This document shows, in pieces, positions 54,287-63,363 of a DNA stretch of 64,000 nt (its first letter is position 1; every line of letters begins with the position of its first letter). The DNA comes from SCUD01 sp036824505 (lineage in GTDB: Bacteria; Pseudomonadota; Gammaproteobacteria; Steroidobacterales; Steroidobacteraceae). The stretch covers positions 62,001-126,000 of the forward strand of contig DAITAA010000002.1 of NCBI GenBank assembly GCA_036824505.1. The letters are read 5' to 3'. The notes beneath the pieces were generated by a model. The model did no database searches and was not told the origin of the DNA. It worked only from the letters and a program-made list of their open reading frames with translations. The position numbers were made by a program, and so were the translations under genes.

Positions 54287-55921
54287 TCACGATTGTTCCC
54301 AGCGCTGCGGGTCCGCGAAAACGATCCGGAATATGCTGCCACCGCCGCTGCGTGGCTCGAATACGAGCAGCGCGCCATTGCACTGGGCGAGCTCGCGCGC
54401 GATAAAGAGGCCGAGCCCGGTGCCGCTCGCCCGCGAAGTGAAGAAGGGCTCGAAGATCCGGTCGGCGAGCGCGGCCTCAATACCGGGGCCGCGATCCAGC
54501 ACTTCGAGGAATGGCCGGTTGCTTCCCGCCAGCCGGCCGACGCGCAATTCGACCCGGTCGCTGTCGCCGTGCACGGCGTAGCGAAATGCGTTCTCACAGA
54601 GATTCCACAGGATCTGGCGCAGATGCGACGGGTCCACGCGGACTTCCAGATCCGGCTCCGGCATCGAAATCAGCAACTGGTCCGCCTTGTGGCCGCCGGT
54701 GACGACGAATTCCTGGGCGAAATCGCCGAGCCACTCGCCGAGCGGCATGCGCTCAGGACGCGTGCTTTCGCGGCGCGCGAGCTGCTGCACGTTGGCAATG
54801 ATCGTGCTGACTCTCTCGGCATTGGCCTTGATGATCTCGGTCATGCGCCGGCCAGAGTCCGTCAAATTCGCATCCTCGGCCAGCAGTTGCCCGGCATGGC
54901 TGATCGCGCCAACCGGGTTGCGAATTTCGTGCGCAATGCTGGCGGAAAGCCGGCCGAGCGCCGCGAGGCGGCTCTGCTGGATGCGGTCATCGAGCGCCGT
55001 CAGGTCCTCGAGGAAGACCAGTACCGGCGGCGGCCGCCCCTGGCCGAGCGGGGCGAAATGTGGCCGCACTTGCCTGAGTCCGTCCGCGGCCAGCAGGTTG
55101 CCGCCCGCGGTGTCCATGTCCGGCGACCCCTGCCGCCACATGGTCAGCAGGTATAGCAGCCGCGGCGACACCTCGCCGAGCAGCGCGCTCGCTTTCACAT
55201 CGCCACCCAGGATCTGCCGCGCCGATTCGTTGATCAGCCGTATTCGATCCTGCTCGTCGACTACCACCAGGCTCTCGCGCAGTCTTTCGACGACGTATTG
55301 GGAGAGTTCCGCGAGATTCGCGAGATCGATATCGCGCTGGCGCACCAGCGCCTCGCTCTCGCGCAGCCGCCTGGCGAGCGGCGCGACGGCGAGCGCAGCA
55401 ATGAATATCACGACACCCAGCATGCCGGCCTGCGCCAGATCCGACACGTCGGTGACACCCGAGACCGACAGGATCACTTGCTGGCCGAGGACAAAGATCG
55501 CTGCGATCGCTGCAATTGTTGTCGCGATGCGGTTCGGCAGCAGAATGCTGACCGCGGCGACCGGCATGATCAGCAGCAGTCCGACGCCGCTCGCCGCGCC
55601 CGAGCTGGTGAGCAGCAGCAGTGTCACGGCGACAACGTCGAATGCGATGTGGATGAGGGCCTGAGCGTGCAGACTCGGCCAGCGTGTCTTCAGCAGCCCG
55701 ATGCAGATCACGCCGGATGCGAACCACGCGGCAAGCGTGTAGAAATAGGTGGATGGAAACTCGGGGCCCGGCAATTGCGGCCTCGATGCAAGTATCAGCA
55801 GCGCGGTCAACAGGGACGGGACGGACAGCCGGTAGAGATTCAGAAGACCCAGCACGCGCCAGGCAAGCTCCGGATCGCCGGTCGTGCGCTCGATGTCCGC
55901 CGGGCCTTTCACGGGCCGCAC
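54287..55921 (-). CDS. pilS: PilS, sensor histidine kinase
   Basis: A 544-residue membrane kinase with about six transmembrane helices in residues 25-185, a PAS-like domain (about 205-310) and the HisKA motif SIASIAHEIRNPVGA with His331. The HATPase domain has NLCENAFRYA and GTGLGLFIARELA. In Pseudomonas PilS senses pilin levels in the membrane and controls PilR. The start is a GTG at 55921, with another GTG three codons later. It is divergent from sucC, the neighbour also found in Xanthomonadales. Confidence 0.95.
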   Translation of the reverse strand: MRPVKGPADIERTTGDPELAWRVLGLLNLYRLSVPSLLTALLILASRPQLPGPEFPSTYFYTLAAWFASGVICIGLLKTRWPSLHAQALIHIAFDVVAVTLLLLTSSGAASGVGLLLIMPVAAVSILLPNRIATTIAAIAAIFVLGQQVILSVSGVTDVSDLAQAGMLGVVIFIAALAVAPLARRLRESEALVRQRDIDLANLAELSQYVVERLRESLVVVDEQDRIRLINESARQILGGDVKASALLGEVSPRLLYLLTMWRQGSPDMDTAGGNLLAADGLRQVRPHFAPLGQGRPPPVLVFLEDLTALDDRIQQSRLAALGRLSASIAHEIRNPVGAISHAGQLLAEDANLTDSGRRMTEIIKANAERVSTIIANVQQLARRESTRPERMPLGEWLGDFAQEFVVTGGHKADQLLISMPEPDLEVRVDPSHLRQILWNLCENAFRYAVHGDSDRVELRVGRLAGSNRPFLEVLDRGPGIEAALADRIFEPFFTSRASGTGLGLFIARELAQCNGALLVFEPRSGGGSIFRIVFADPQRWEQS

Positions 55922-55988
55922 TCTATCATGCGAGGCAACCAGTACCTGAAGGGCGGTGCACGATTGCGACGCGGTTCAAGGCTCCCGT

Positions 55989-55994
55989 TACAAT
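55989..55994 (+). promoter_or_regulatory. Candidate -10 of the sucCD-nadE operon
   Basis: TACAAT ends 7 bp before the sucC ATG, so the predicted start of transcription coincides with the start codon. A TTGCGA lies 19 bp upstream. No Shine-Dalgarno precedes the ATG, which agrees with a leaderless mRNA, though a promoter further upstream is also possible. Confidence 0.4.
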
Positions 55995-56000
55995 GCCGCG

Positions 56001-57176
56001 ATGAACCTCCACGAGTACCAGTCAAAGCGGATTTTCAGGGATTCGGGGATCCCGGTGCCGGCCGGCATGATCGCCGCCACCGAGGCCGAAGCGATTGCCG
56101 CGGCCGGTGAACTTGCGGGTCCCGTCTGGGTCGTCAAGGCGCAGGTCCATGCCGGCGGCCGCGGCAAGGCCGGCGGCATCAAGCTCTGCCGCTCGGCACA
56201 GGAAGTCGGCAGTGCGGCAGCGGCAATGCTGGGCCAGCGACTGGTCACCCGGCAGACCGGCGCACAGGGCCTGCCGGTCAATCTGGTCTACATCGAGTCG
56301 GGCAGTGCCATCGAGCGCGAGCTCTATCTGAGTGTCCTGCTGAATCGCGATCTTGGCCGCATCGCCTTTGTCGCCTCCGCCGCAGGCGGCATGGACATCG
56401 AGGAAGTCGCCGCGAAGGAGCCGCAGAAGATCCTGCGCATCGACGTCGATCCGGCCGCGGGGCTGCAGGGCTACCAGTGCAGGCGCCTGGCATTCGGTCT
56501 CGGGCTCGCCGGTGATCTGGTGGCGCAATTCGAACGAATCGCGCGCGCACTCTATGGCCTCTATCTCGAACGCGACCTGGGCCTGATCGAGATCAACCCG
56601 TTGATCGTCACAAAGGACGGCCGGCTGGTGGCGCTCGACGCCAAGATCAACGTCGAAGAGAACGCGCTCTACAGGCAACCGGCCTTGGTGGAATTGCGCG
56701 ACCCCTCGCAGGAAGATGCGATGGAGCGCGCCGCCTCCGAGCACGACCTGAACTATGTCTCGCTGGACGGCAATATTGCCTGCATGGTCAATGGCGCTGG
56801 CCTCGCGATGGCGACCATGGACCTGATCAAGCTGCACGGCGGTGCACCGGCCAATTTCCTCGATGTCGGTGGCACGGCAACCGCCGAGCGCGTGACCGCG
56901 GCATTCCGGCTGATCCTTTCGAATGAACGGGTGCGCGCCGTACTGGTGAATATCTTCGGCGGCATCGTGCGCTGTGACGTGATCGCCGAGGGCATCGTGC
57001 AGGCGGTCCTGCAGGTCGGCGTCTCGGTACCCGTGATCGTCCGGCTCGAGGGCACGAACGCCGATCGCGCGCGCAAGGTCCTGAAGGCAAGCAAGCTCGC
57101 AATCACGCCCGCAAACGACCTGACCGATGCGGCAACCAAGGCGGTGCGCAGTGCTTCCCGGGGAGCGCGCCGATGA
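56001..57176 (+). CDS. sucC: Succinyl-CoA synthetase beta subunit
   Basis: A 391-residue ATP-grasp subunit. It starts MNLHEYQSKRIFRDSGIPVPAG, with VVKAQVHAGGRGKAGGIKL for ATP binding. Further in are EINPLIV and NIFGGIVRCDVIAEGI, the subunit-interface and CoA-ligase motifs. With SucD it converts succinyl-CoA to succinate and makes ATP or GTP in the TCA cycle. The ATG at 56001 is the conserved start. It overlaps sucD by 4 bp. sucAB is not nearby. Confidence 0.97.
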   Translation: MNLHEYQSKRIFRDSGIPVPAGMIAATEAEAIAAAGELAGPVWVVKAQVHAGGRGKAGGIKLCRSAQEVGSAAAAMLGQRLVTRQTGAQGLPVNLVYIESGSAIERELYLSVLLNRDLGRIAFVASAAGGMDIEEVAAKEPQKILRIDVDPAAGLQGYQCRRLAFGLGLAGDLVAQFERIARALYGLYLERDLGLIEINPLIVTKDGRLVALDAKINVEENALYRQPALVELRDPSQEDAMERAASEHDLNYVSLDGNIACMVNGAGLAMATMDLIKLHGGAPANFLDVGGTATAERVTAAFRLILSNERVRAVLVNIFGGIVRCDVIAEGIVQAVLQVGVSVPVIVRLEGTNADRARKVLKASKLAITPANDLTDAATKAVRSASRGARR

Positions 57177-58069
57177 GCATCCTGGTCGATCGCAGGAGTC
57201 GCGTGATCTGCCAGGGATTCACCGGCAAACAGGGCACATTTCATTCGGAGCAGGCGATTCTCTACGGCAGCAATCTGGTCGGCGGCGTGACGCCGGGCCG
57301 TGGCGGCGAGCGCCATCTCGATCGTCCAGTTTTCAATACGGTGCACGATGCGGTGGGCGCGACGGGCGCCGATGTCAGCATGATCTATGTACCGGCACCA
57401 TTCGCAGCCGACGCGATCCTCGAGGCCGCCGACGCGGGCATCCGCCTGATCGTCTGCATCACCGAGGGAATACCGGTCAATGACATGATCAAGGTGAAGG
57501 CCGCGCTCGCCGGGCACCGTTGCCGGCTGGTCGGACCCAATTGCCCGGGCGTGATCACGCCGGGCGAATGCAAGGTCGGCATCATGCCGGGCTTCATACA
57601 CAAGCCGGGGCGCATCGGCATCGTGTCGCGTTCCGGCACCTTGACCTATGAGGCGGTGTTCCAGACCACCAGTCTCGGACTGGGGCAGAGCAGTTGCGTG
57701 GGCATCGGCGGCGACCCGGTGCGCGGCATGAATTTCGTCGATGTCATCGCGCTCTTCGAGAAGGACGAGCGCACCGCAGGAATCGTGATGGTCGGCGAAA
57801 TCGGTGGCAGCGACGAAGAAGCGGCCGCCGACTACATCCGCCGCCACGTATCCAAGCCCGTGGTTGCCTATATCGCAGGCGTCACGGCGCCTGCCGGCAA
57901 GCGCATGGGTCATGCGGGGGCCGTGATCGCGGGCGGCAAGGGAACAGCGGCCGACAAGTACGCCGCGCTGGAAGCGGCAGGAGTTCGCACGGTGCGTTCG
58001 CCTGCCGAGCTCGGCAGTGCGATGAAGACCGCACTCGCGGGCCGGCGCCGGCGCGCCAGAAAACGCTGA
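57173..58069 (+). CDS. sucD: Succinyl-CoA synthetase alpha subunit
   Basis: A 298-residue protein. The CoA-binding domain begins VICQGFTGKQGTFHSEQAI. The phosphohistidine loop is GHAGAVIAGGKGTAADK, with the His in the MGHAGA motif. It acts with SucC. The C-terminus ends in a basic tail (RRRRARKR). sucD overlaps nadE by one base (TGATG), so nadE may be co-translated with the TCA enzyme. Confidence 0.97.
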   Translation: MSILVDRRSRVICQGFTGKQGTFHSEQAILYGSNLVGGVTPGRGGERHLDRPVFNTVHDAVGATGADVSMIYVPAPFAADAILEAADAGIRLIVCITEGIPVNDMIKVKAALAGHRCRLVGPNCPGVITPGECKVGIMPGFIHKPGRIGIVSRSGTLTYEAVFQTTSLGLGQSSCVGIGGDPVRGMNFVDVIALFEKDERTAGIVMVGEIGGSDEEAAADYIRRHVSKPVVAYIAGVTAPAGKRMGHAGAVIAGGKGTAADKYAALEAAGVRTVRSPAELGSAMKTALAGRRRRARKR

Positions 58070-59715
58070 TGGAATCACCAGGCATGAACGGCGGTGTGCG
58101 CATCGCACTGGCGCAGGTCAATCCGACGGTCGGCGATGCGCCGGGCAATGCGGATCGAGTCATCGCACAGATCGCACCAGCGCGCGCGATGGGTGCGGGA
58201 ATGCTGGTGCTGCCGGAGCTGGTGCTGTCCGGCTATCCGCCGGAAGACCTGCTGTTCCACCGCGGCTTCCGCCGCCGCATCGACGACGCTCTCGCGCGGC
58301 TCGCCGCGGCGGCGGACGGCATCGACCTGCTGGTCGGTTACCCGGAGTACGCGTCCGGCACCATCTACAACACGGCCGCCTGGCTGCGCGGCGGGGCCAT
58401 CATCGCTCGCTATCGCAAGCAGTTGCTGCCGAACTACCAGGTGTTTGACGAGGAACGCTATTTCACTGCGGGCACTTCACCGGTTGTTGTCGAGCTCGCC
58501 GGCATCAAGGTGGGACTGCTGATCTGCGAGGACGTCTGGCATCCGGCGCCTGCCGCCGCCCTGCGCGCCGCTGGCGCCGGCCTCTGCATTTCGCTGAATG
58601 CCTCGCCTTACGAGCTGGGCCGGCAACCGCAACGTGAGACCGCGATCGCAGCACGCGTTCGCGAGACCGGCATGCCGTTCATTTACGTCAATTTGGTGGG
58701 CGGGCAGGACGAACTGGTATTCGACGGGCATTCGTTTGCGGTCGACCGGAACGGCCGCCTCGTGCATCGGGCTCCCGCGTTCGTGGAATCGCTTACTTGC
58801 GTGGATGCGAGCCAGGCGCCTGGCGGCGCACATCTCGAGCCGGAAAGCCTGGCGCCGCTCATGAGTGCCGAGGAGAGCGTATATCAGGCGATCGTCACCG
58901 GCGTTCACGATTACGTCGAGAAGCACGGTTTCGGCGGCGTGGTGCTGGGCCTGTCGGGCGGTGTGGACTCCGCTCTCGTGCTCGCCATCGCCTGCGATGC
59001 GCTCGGGCCCGACCGTGTGCACGCGGTCATGCTGCCGTCACGCTACACCTCGAGCATGTCGGAGAAGGACGCCGCCGCGATGGCGCGCGGACTCGGCGTG
59101 CGCTATTCAGTGATTTCGATCGAGGGCATGTTCCAGGCGACACTTGCTGCGCTGGAACGCGAATTCCACGGCCTCGCGCCGGATACCACCGAGGAAAACA
59201 TCCAGGCGCGCTGCCGCGGTATCGTCCTGATGGCCATCTCGAACAAGACCGGGCGCATGCTGCTCTCCACCGGCAACAAGAGCGAGATGGCGGTCGGCTA
59301 TGCGACTCTGTACGGCGACATGGCTGGCGGCTATGCGCCGATCAAGGACTGCAGCAAGACATTCGTCTACCGCCTCGCGCGCTGGCGCAATGCGAAGTCG
59401 CCGGTAATCCCGTTGCGCATCATCGAGCGGCCGCCGACCGCGGAGTTGCGTGAGAATCAGCTCGACTCCGACTCCTTGCCGCCGTATGACGTGCTTGACG
59501 GAATCCTCGCGGCCTTCGTCGAGGACAATCGCTCGGTCGACGAGATCGTGGCACAGGGCTTCGACCGCGCGACCGTCGTGCGCGTGCTGGAAATGGTCCA
59601 ACGCAGTGAATACAAGCGCCGCCAGGCGCCGCTGGGCGTGCGTGTGAGCGGCCGCGCCTTCGGCCGCGACTGGCGCTATCCGATCACCTCCGGCTACCGC
59701 CCCGGCGAATCCTGA
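58069..59715 (+). CDS. nadE: Glutamine-dependent NAD+ synthetase
   Basis: A 548-residue two-domain enzyme. The N-terminal nitrilase-type glutaminase has the triad Glu50 (VLPELVLSGYPPEDL), Lys117 (RYRKQLLP) and Cys153 (LLICEDVWHP). The C-terminal synthetase has the PP-loop LGLSGGVDSALVL and SNKTGRMLLSTGNKSEMAVGY. It amidates deamido-NAD using ammonia from glutamine. The ATG at 58069 overlaps sucD. A second ATG at 58084 is also possible. Confidence 0.97.
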   Translation: MESPGMNGGVRIALAQVNPTVGDAPGNADRVIAQIAPARAMGAGMLVLPELVLSGYPPEDLLFHRGFRRRIDDALARLAAAADGIDLLVGYPEYASGTIYNTAAWLRGGAIIARYRKQLLPNYQVFDEERYFTAGTSPVVVELAGIKVGLLICEDVWHPAPAAALRAAGAGLCISLNASPYELGRQPQRETAIAARVRETGMPFIYVNLVGGQDELVFDGHSFAVDRNGRLVHRAPAFVESLTCVDASQAPGGAHLEPESLAPLMSAEESVYQAIVTGVHDYVEKHGFGGVVLGLSGGVDSALVLAIACDALGPDRVHAVMLPSRYTSSMSEKDAAAMARGLGVRYSVISIEGMFQATLAALEREFHGLAPDTTEENIQARCRGIVLMAISNKTGRMLLSTGNKSEMAVGYATLYGDMAGGYAPIKDCSKTFVYRLARWRNAKSPVIPLRIIERPPTAELRENQLDSDSLPPYDVLDGILAAFVEDNRSVDEIVAQGFDRATVVRVLEMVQRSEYKRRQAPLGVRVSGRAFGRDWRYPITSGYRPGES

Positions 59716-59770
59716 CGAGCAAAGGACGCCACCCGGCCCGCGCGAGCAAACTCGTAAGTTCCGGCGGAGT

Positions 59771-59980
59771 TAGCAATTTCCGCGTCTACCAGAGCGGCCA
59801 CCAATCGTGTTTCTTCTGGCCGCGTNNNNNNNNNNNNNNNNNNNNNNNNNNNNNNNNNNNNNNNNNNNNNNNNNNNNNNNNNNNNNNNNNNNNNNNNNNN
59901 NNNNNNNNNNNNNNNNNNNNNNNNNTAGCAATTTCCGCGTCTACCAGAGCGGCCACCAATCGTGTTTCTTCTGGCCGCGT
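59771..59980. other. Scaffold gap (100 N) flanked by identical 55-bp sequence
   Basis: N fills 59826-59925, a standard 100-N placeholder. The 55 bases before it (59771-59825) are identical to the 55 bases after it (59926-59980). Both copies encode the end of BamD. This pattern is what remains when two contigs overlapping by one k-mer are scaffolded without merging, so probably nothing is missing. Collapsing the copies puts the nadE and bamD stops about 70 bp apart. Confidence 0.9.
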
Positions 59981-60714
59981 TCCGGTTTCATGCCGGGAAA
60001 GTTCAGCGCATATGTCGCCCGCGATTCCTGGGCCAGGTCCTTGAGTCCCATGCCTTCATAGGACGAGGCCATGATATCGAGGGCATCGCGCGTGGCCGGT
60101 GCGCCATCGTAGTTCTCGATGCAATAGCGCGCGCGCGAAAGCGCCGCGACATAAGCACTGCGGCGGAGGTAATAGTCGGCGACGTGCACCTCGTAGTCGG
60201 CGAGGCGATTGCGCAGGAATACCATGCGCTGGCGGGCATCATGCACGTACAGGCTGTCGGGGTGGCGCTCGATCAGCGTCTGGAATGCCTGGAATGAGGC
60301 GCGCACATCCTGGGGCGGCCGTTCGGTCAGGTCCGTATTGAACCAGCGTTCGAGGAAATTCGGCGCCCGCTCGAAATAGACCAGGCCCTTGATGTACATG
60401 GCGTAGTCGACACGCGGGTGGGTCGGGTTCTCCCGGATGAACTGGTCCGCGGCATCGATCGCAGATTCCGTCTCGCGGCTCTTGTAATAGGAGTACAGGA
60501 TGTCGAGCTTGGCCTGGCGGGCGAACTCGCTGAACGGGAAACGGGCCTCGAGCGCCTCGTAGTAGCGCACGGCTCCGCGAAAGTCGCCGGCCATCATCAA
60601 CTTGTGGGCGTGCTCGTAGAGTTTCTCGGGCTGGAGCTGCTCGGCCGTGCGATCGCGGCCGCCGCAGGCCACAAGAATCAGGGTGCAGCACACGACCGCC
60701 AGGGCGCGTGCCAT
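59941..60714 (-). CDS. bamD: BamD, outer-membrane protein assembly lipoprotein
   Basis: A 257-residue lipoprotein from the ATG at 60714. The signal peptide ends in LVAC with Cys17 as lipid anchor. Five TPR-like repeats follow, starting EKLYEHAHKLMMAGDFRGAVRYYEALEARFP. The C-terminus ends in HDWWPLW. BamD is the essential partner of BamA. The stop lies 15 bp after the assembly gap and is duplicated on the far side, so the gene is whole. It is divergent from rluD. Confidence 0.95.
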   Translation of the reverse strand: MARALAVVCCTLILVACGGRDRTAEQLQPEKLYEHAHKLMMAGDFRGAVRYYEALEARFPFSEFARQAKLDILYSYYKSRETESAIDAADQFIRENPTHPRVDYAMYIKGLVYFERAPNFLERWFNTDLTERPPQDVRASFQAFQTLIERHPDSLYVHDARQRMVFLRNRLADYEVHVADYYLRRSAYVAALSRARYCIENYDGAPATRDALDIMASSYEGMGLKDLAQESRATYALNFPGMKPERGQKKHDWWPLW

Positions 60715-60793
60715 CGATATCCGTCGAATCAAGGGACTGGACCCCGTGTGATTAGCCGCCGCAGTATAGCTACAAAGACCGCAGGCTTCCCCC

Positions 60794-61762
60794 ATGAGTT
60801 CCACCCGATACCAGCATGAATTGAGGCTGCCGCCCGAGGCAGCGGGCCGGCGACTCGACCAGGCGCTCGCGGACGCCCTGCCGGAATACTCGCGCTCGCG
60901 CCTGAAACGCTGGATCGATTCCGGGCAGGTTCGCGTGGATGGCCGCATCCCGCGGCCTCGCGATGCCGTAACAGGCGGCGAACTGGTGCGCGTCGATGCG
61001 CCCGTCGAGGATGCCGTTCCGTCGCGGCCGGAGCCGATGGCGCTCACGATAGCCTGGCAGGACCCGAGCGTTATCGTCATCAACAAGCCGGCCGGCCTGG
61101 TCGTGCACCCCGGTGCCGGCAATCCCGATGGCACGCTTCAGAATGCCTTGCTGGCCCACGATCCTGCACTCGCGAAATTGCCGCGGGCAGGCATCGTGCA
61201 CCGGCTCGACAAGGACACGACGGGACTGCTGATCGTCGCGCGCAGCGAAGCTGCACGCGATTCGCTCGTCGAGGCGCTTGCGGCGCGCGGCATCCACCGC
61301 GAATACCAGGCGGTCTGCGTCGGCGTCATGACCAGTGGCGGTACGGTGGATGCGCCCATCGATCGTCATCCCGTGGATCGGCTGCGCATGTCGGTGCGCT
61401 CGGACGGACGCGAGGCCGTTACGCATTACCGCGTCATTGAGCGTTTCCGCCGGCATACCTGGGTCCGCGTGATGCTGGAGACAGGCCGCACCCACCAGAT
61501 CCGGCTGCATCTTGCGCACGCGGGATATCCGCTGGTGGGCGACCCGGTCTACGGAAAGCGTCTCGTGATCCCGAAGGATGCGACACAGCGGCTCGACACG
61601 ACGCTGCGCCGGTTCCGGCGCCAGGCGCTGCATGCGGCAAAGCTCGAATTCACCCATCCGGTGGACGGGCGGCGCATCACGGTCGAGGCGCCACTGCCGG
61701 CGGACTTCATCGAACTGGTGGCGGCGCTGCGCGAAGACGCGAAGGTCGAGCGGCGGCCATGA
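60794..61762 (+). CDS. rluD: RluD, 23S rRNA pseudouridine synthase
   Basis: A 322-residue RsuA/RluA-family enzyme. An S4 RNA-binding domain occupies about residues 16-70 (GRRLDQALADALPEYSRSRLKRWI). The catalytic Asp139 is in IVHRLDKDTTGLLIVAR, the same number as in E. coli RluD. It makes pseudouridines 1911, 1915 and 1917 in helix 69. It overlaps pgeF by 4 bp and is divergent from bamD. The bamD/rluD/pgeF/clpB order is that of E. coli, with one extra gene. Confidence 0.96.
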   Translation: MSSTRYQHELRLPPEAAGRRLDQALADALPEYSRSRLKRWIDSGQVRVDGRIPRPRDAVTGGELVRVDAPVEDAVPSRPEPMALTIAWQDPSVIVINKPAGLVVHPGAGNPDGTLQNALLAHDPALAKLPRAGIVHRLDKDTTGLLIVARSEAARDSLVEALAARGIHREYQAVCVGVMTSGGTVDAPIDRHPVDRLRMSVRSDGREAVTHYRVIERFRRHTWVRVMLETGRTHQIRLHLAHAGYPLVGDPVYGKRLVIPKDATQRLDTTLRRFRRQALHAAKLEFTHPVDGRRITVEAPLPADFIELVAALREDAKVERRP

Positions 61763-62496
61763 GCGAGCAACTCGAGTTCCTGGTCCCGGAATGGCCGGCG
61801 GCTGCTTCCGTGCGCGCAGCGATGACGACTCGCCGCGGCGGCTTCAGCACCGGTCCCTATGCATCGTTCAATCTGGCGGGTCATGTCGGCGACGACGAAC
61901 GGGCGGTCGCGGCCAACCGGCGGCGCCTCCGCGACGCATTGTCCCTTCCCGCCGAACCGCAGTGGCTCGACCAGGTGCACGGCCAGAAGGTGGCGATACT
62001 TTCGCAGCCGGTAACGGAGAGCGCGGATGCCGCGGTTGCGTTCGAGCCTGGGCCTGTTGCCGCGGTATTGACCGCCGATTGCCTGCCGGTCTTCCTGGCG
62101 AGCCGCACTGGCGATCGTGTCGGAATCGCCCATGCAGGTTGGCGCGGGCTTGTGGCGGGCGTGATCGAGGCGACGGTCGCTGCGCTGGCGGCCGACCCGG
62201 CCGACCTGATTGCCTGGCTGGGTCCGTCGATAGGTCCCGCGGCCTTCGAGGTCGGCGGCGAAGTGCGCCGCATGTTCGTCGCCATGCAGCCGGAGTCGGC
62301 CGCAGATTTCCGGCCGGGCAGGGGACAGAAATATCTTGCGGATCTCCCCGGGCTCGCGCGCCGCAGGCTTGCGGATTGCGGCGTCACCGCGGTGTATGGC
62401 GGTGACCTTTGCACGGTTGCCGATCCCGCGCGCTTCTATTCCTATCGCCGCGACGGCCGCACCGGCCGCATGGCCGCACTGATCTGGCTGGTGTAG
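61759..62496 (+). CDS. pgeF: PgeF (YfiH), DUF152 purine-nucleoside / peptidoglycan-editing factor
   Basis: A 245-residue laccase-domain (DUF152) protein. The zinc ligands are His74 (QVHGQKV), Cys108 (TADCLPVF) and His125 (IAHAGWRGL). The family has purine nucleoside phosphorylase/adenosine deaminase activity in some members. In E. coli loss of YfiH lets MurC add serine in place of L-alanine in murein. murC is also in this window. It is translationally coupled to rluD. Confidence 0.94.
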   Translation: MSEQLEFLVPEWPAAASVRAAMTTRRGGFSTGPYASFNLAGHVGDDERAVAANRRRLRDALSLPAEPQWLDQVHGQKVAILSQPVTESADAAVAFEPGPVAAVLTADCLPVFLASRTGDRVGIAHAGWRGLVAGVIEATVAALAADPADLIAWLGPSIGPAAFEVGGEVRRMFVAMQPESAADFRPGRGQKYLADLPGLARRRLADCGVTAVYGGDLCTVADPARFYSYRRDGRTGRMAALIWLV

Positions 62497-62526
62497 GCTG
62501 TCGGCCCCGCAATCCGGGGAGGGACC

Positions 62527-63306
62527 TTGTCCACGCTAGCGCTGATCGTGATTTTCACCGCCGCGAGCGGGGCCCTGTCCGCAATGATCGCGGGCGGCTT
62601 CATGCTGCTGCCGGAGGCGCGGCGCAACCGCGTCCTGCCGCATCTCGTCAGCTTCGCGACCGGGGCACTACTCGGTGCCGCACTGCTCGCGCTGCTGCCG
62701 CACGCGATCGAAGCTGCGGGTCCCGGCGGCACGCATGGCATCGGTATCGCGCTCGCGGCCGGCATCATCGCCTTCTTCGTGCTGGAGAAGATGGTGCTGT
62801 GGCGGCACTGCCATGCCGACCCCTGCGAAGCGCATGCGCCGCAAGACCACCATCGGCAGCGCGCCTCCGCGACCCTGATCCTGTGGGGCGACGGTTTTCA
62901 CAATACGCTCGACGGCGTGCTGATTGGCGCAGCCTTCCTGACCGACGTCCACCTCGGCATCGTGACCGCAATTGCGGTATTCACACACGAGATCCCGCAG
63001 GAAGTAGGGGATCTTGCCATCCTTCTCAATGGCGGCATGAGCAGGCAGAGGGCGATGGTCCTGAATGTCGTGGTAAGCCTCACATCGGTCCTGGGCGCGA
63101 CACTCGCGTATTTCCTGCTGGCTGGCGCGATGCAGGTGCTGCCCTATGCACTGGCGATTGCAGCTGCCAGTTTCCTGTACGTGGCCGTCGCTGACCTGAT
63201 TCCAGGGCTGCACCGGCGTGTGGATGCAGGCACTTCGGTGCAGCAGGTGCTACTGATCGCTGTCGGCATCCTGGTTATCGCCGTTTCGCACGAATTCGCG
63301 CATTGA
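62527..63306 (+). CDS. ZIP-family metal transporter
   Basis: A 259-residue protein with seven or eight transmembrane helices. The metal path is marked by HNTLDG (residues 125-130) in helix IV and HEIPQEVGD (154-162) in helix V. A loop at about residues 94-110 is rich in His and Cys (HCHADPCEAHAPQDHH), the usual cytosolic metal-binding loop. Zinc is the likely substrate, but iron or manganese cannot be ruled out. The start is TTG, supported by GGGGAGGGA directly upstream. This gene separates pgeF from clpB, which are adjacent in E. coli. Confidence 0.93.
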   Translation: MSTLALIVIFTAASGALSAMIAGGFMLLPEARRNRVLPHLVSFATGALLGAALLALLPHAIEAAGPGGTHGIGIALAAGIIAFFVLEKMVLWRHCHADPCEAHAPQDHHRQRASATLILWGDGFHNTLDGVLIGAAFLTDVHLGIVTAIAVFTHEIPQEVGDLAILLNGGMSRQRAMVLNVVVSLTSVLGATLAYFLLAGAMQVLPYALAIAAASFLYVAVADLIPGLHRRVDAGTSVQQVLLIAVGILVIAVSHEFAH

Positions 63307-63328
63307 AATGGGTTGATCCCGGCCTCAT
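63303..63328 (+). promoter_or_regulatory. Candidate sigma-32 (heat-shock) promoter of clpB
   Basis: TTGAAA (63303-63308) and CCTCAT (63323-63328) are 14 bp apart. The sigma-32 consensus is CTTGAAA-N13-15-CCCCAT. The -35 overlaps the stop codon of the ZIP gene. Transcription would start near 63335, leaving a 29-nt leader with GAGGGA before the clpB ATG. Confidence 0.6.
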
Positions 63329-63363
63329 GGTCGGGGCAGGCCGAAATAGAGGGACGGATCTTC

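Noticed and set aside
59771..59980. Direct repeat or tandem duplication of the bamD end
   Set aside because: Identical 55-bp flanks around exactly 100 N indicate an assembly overlap, not a genomic duplication.
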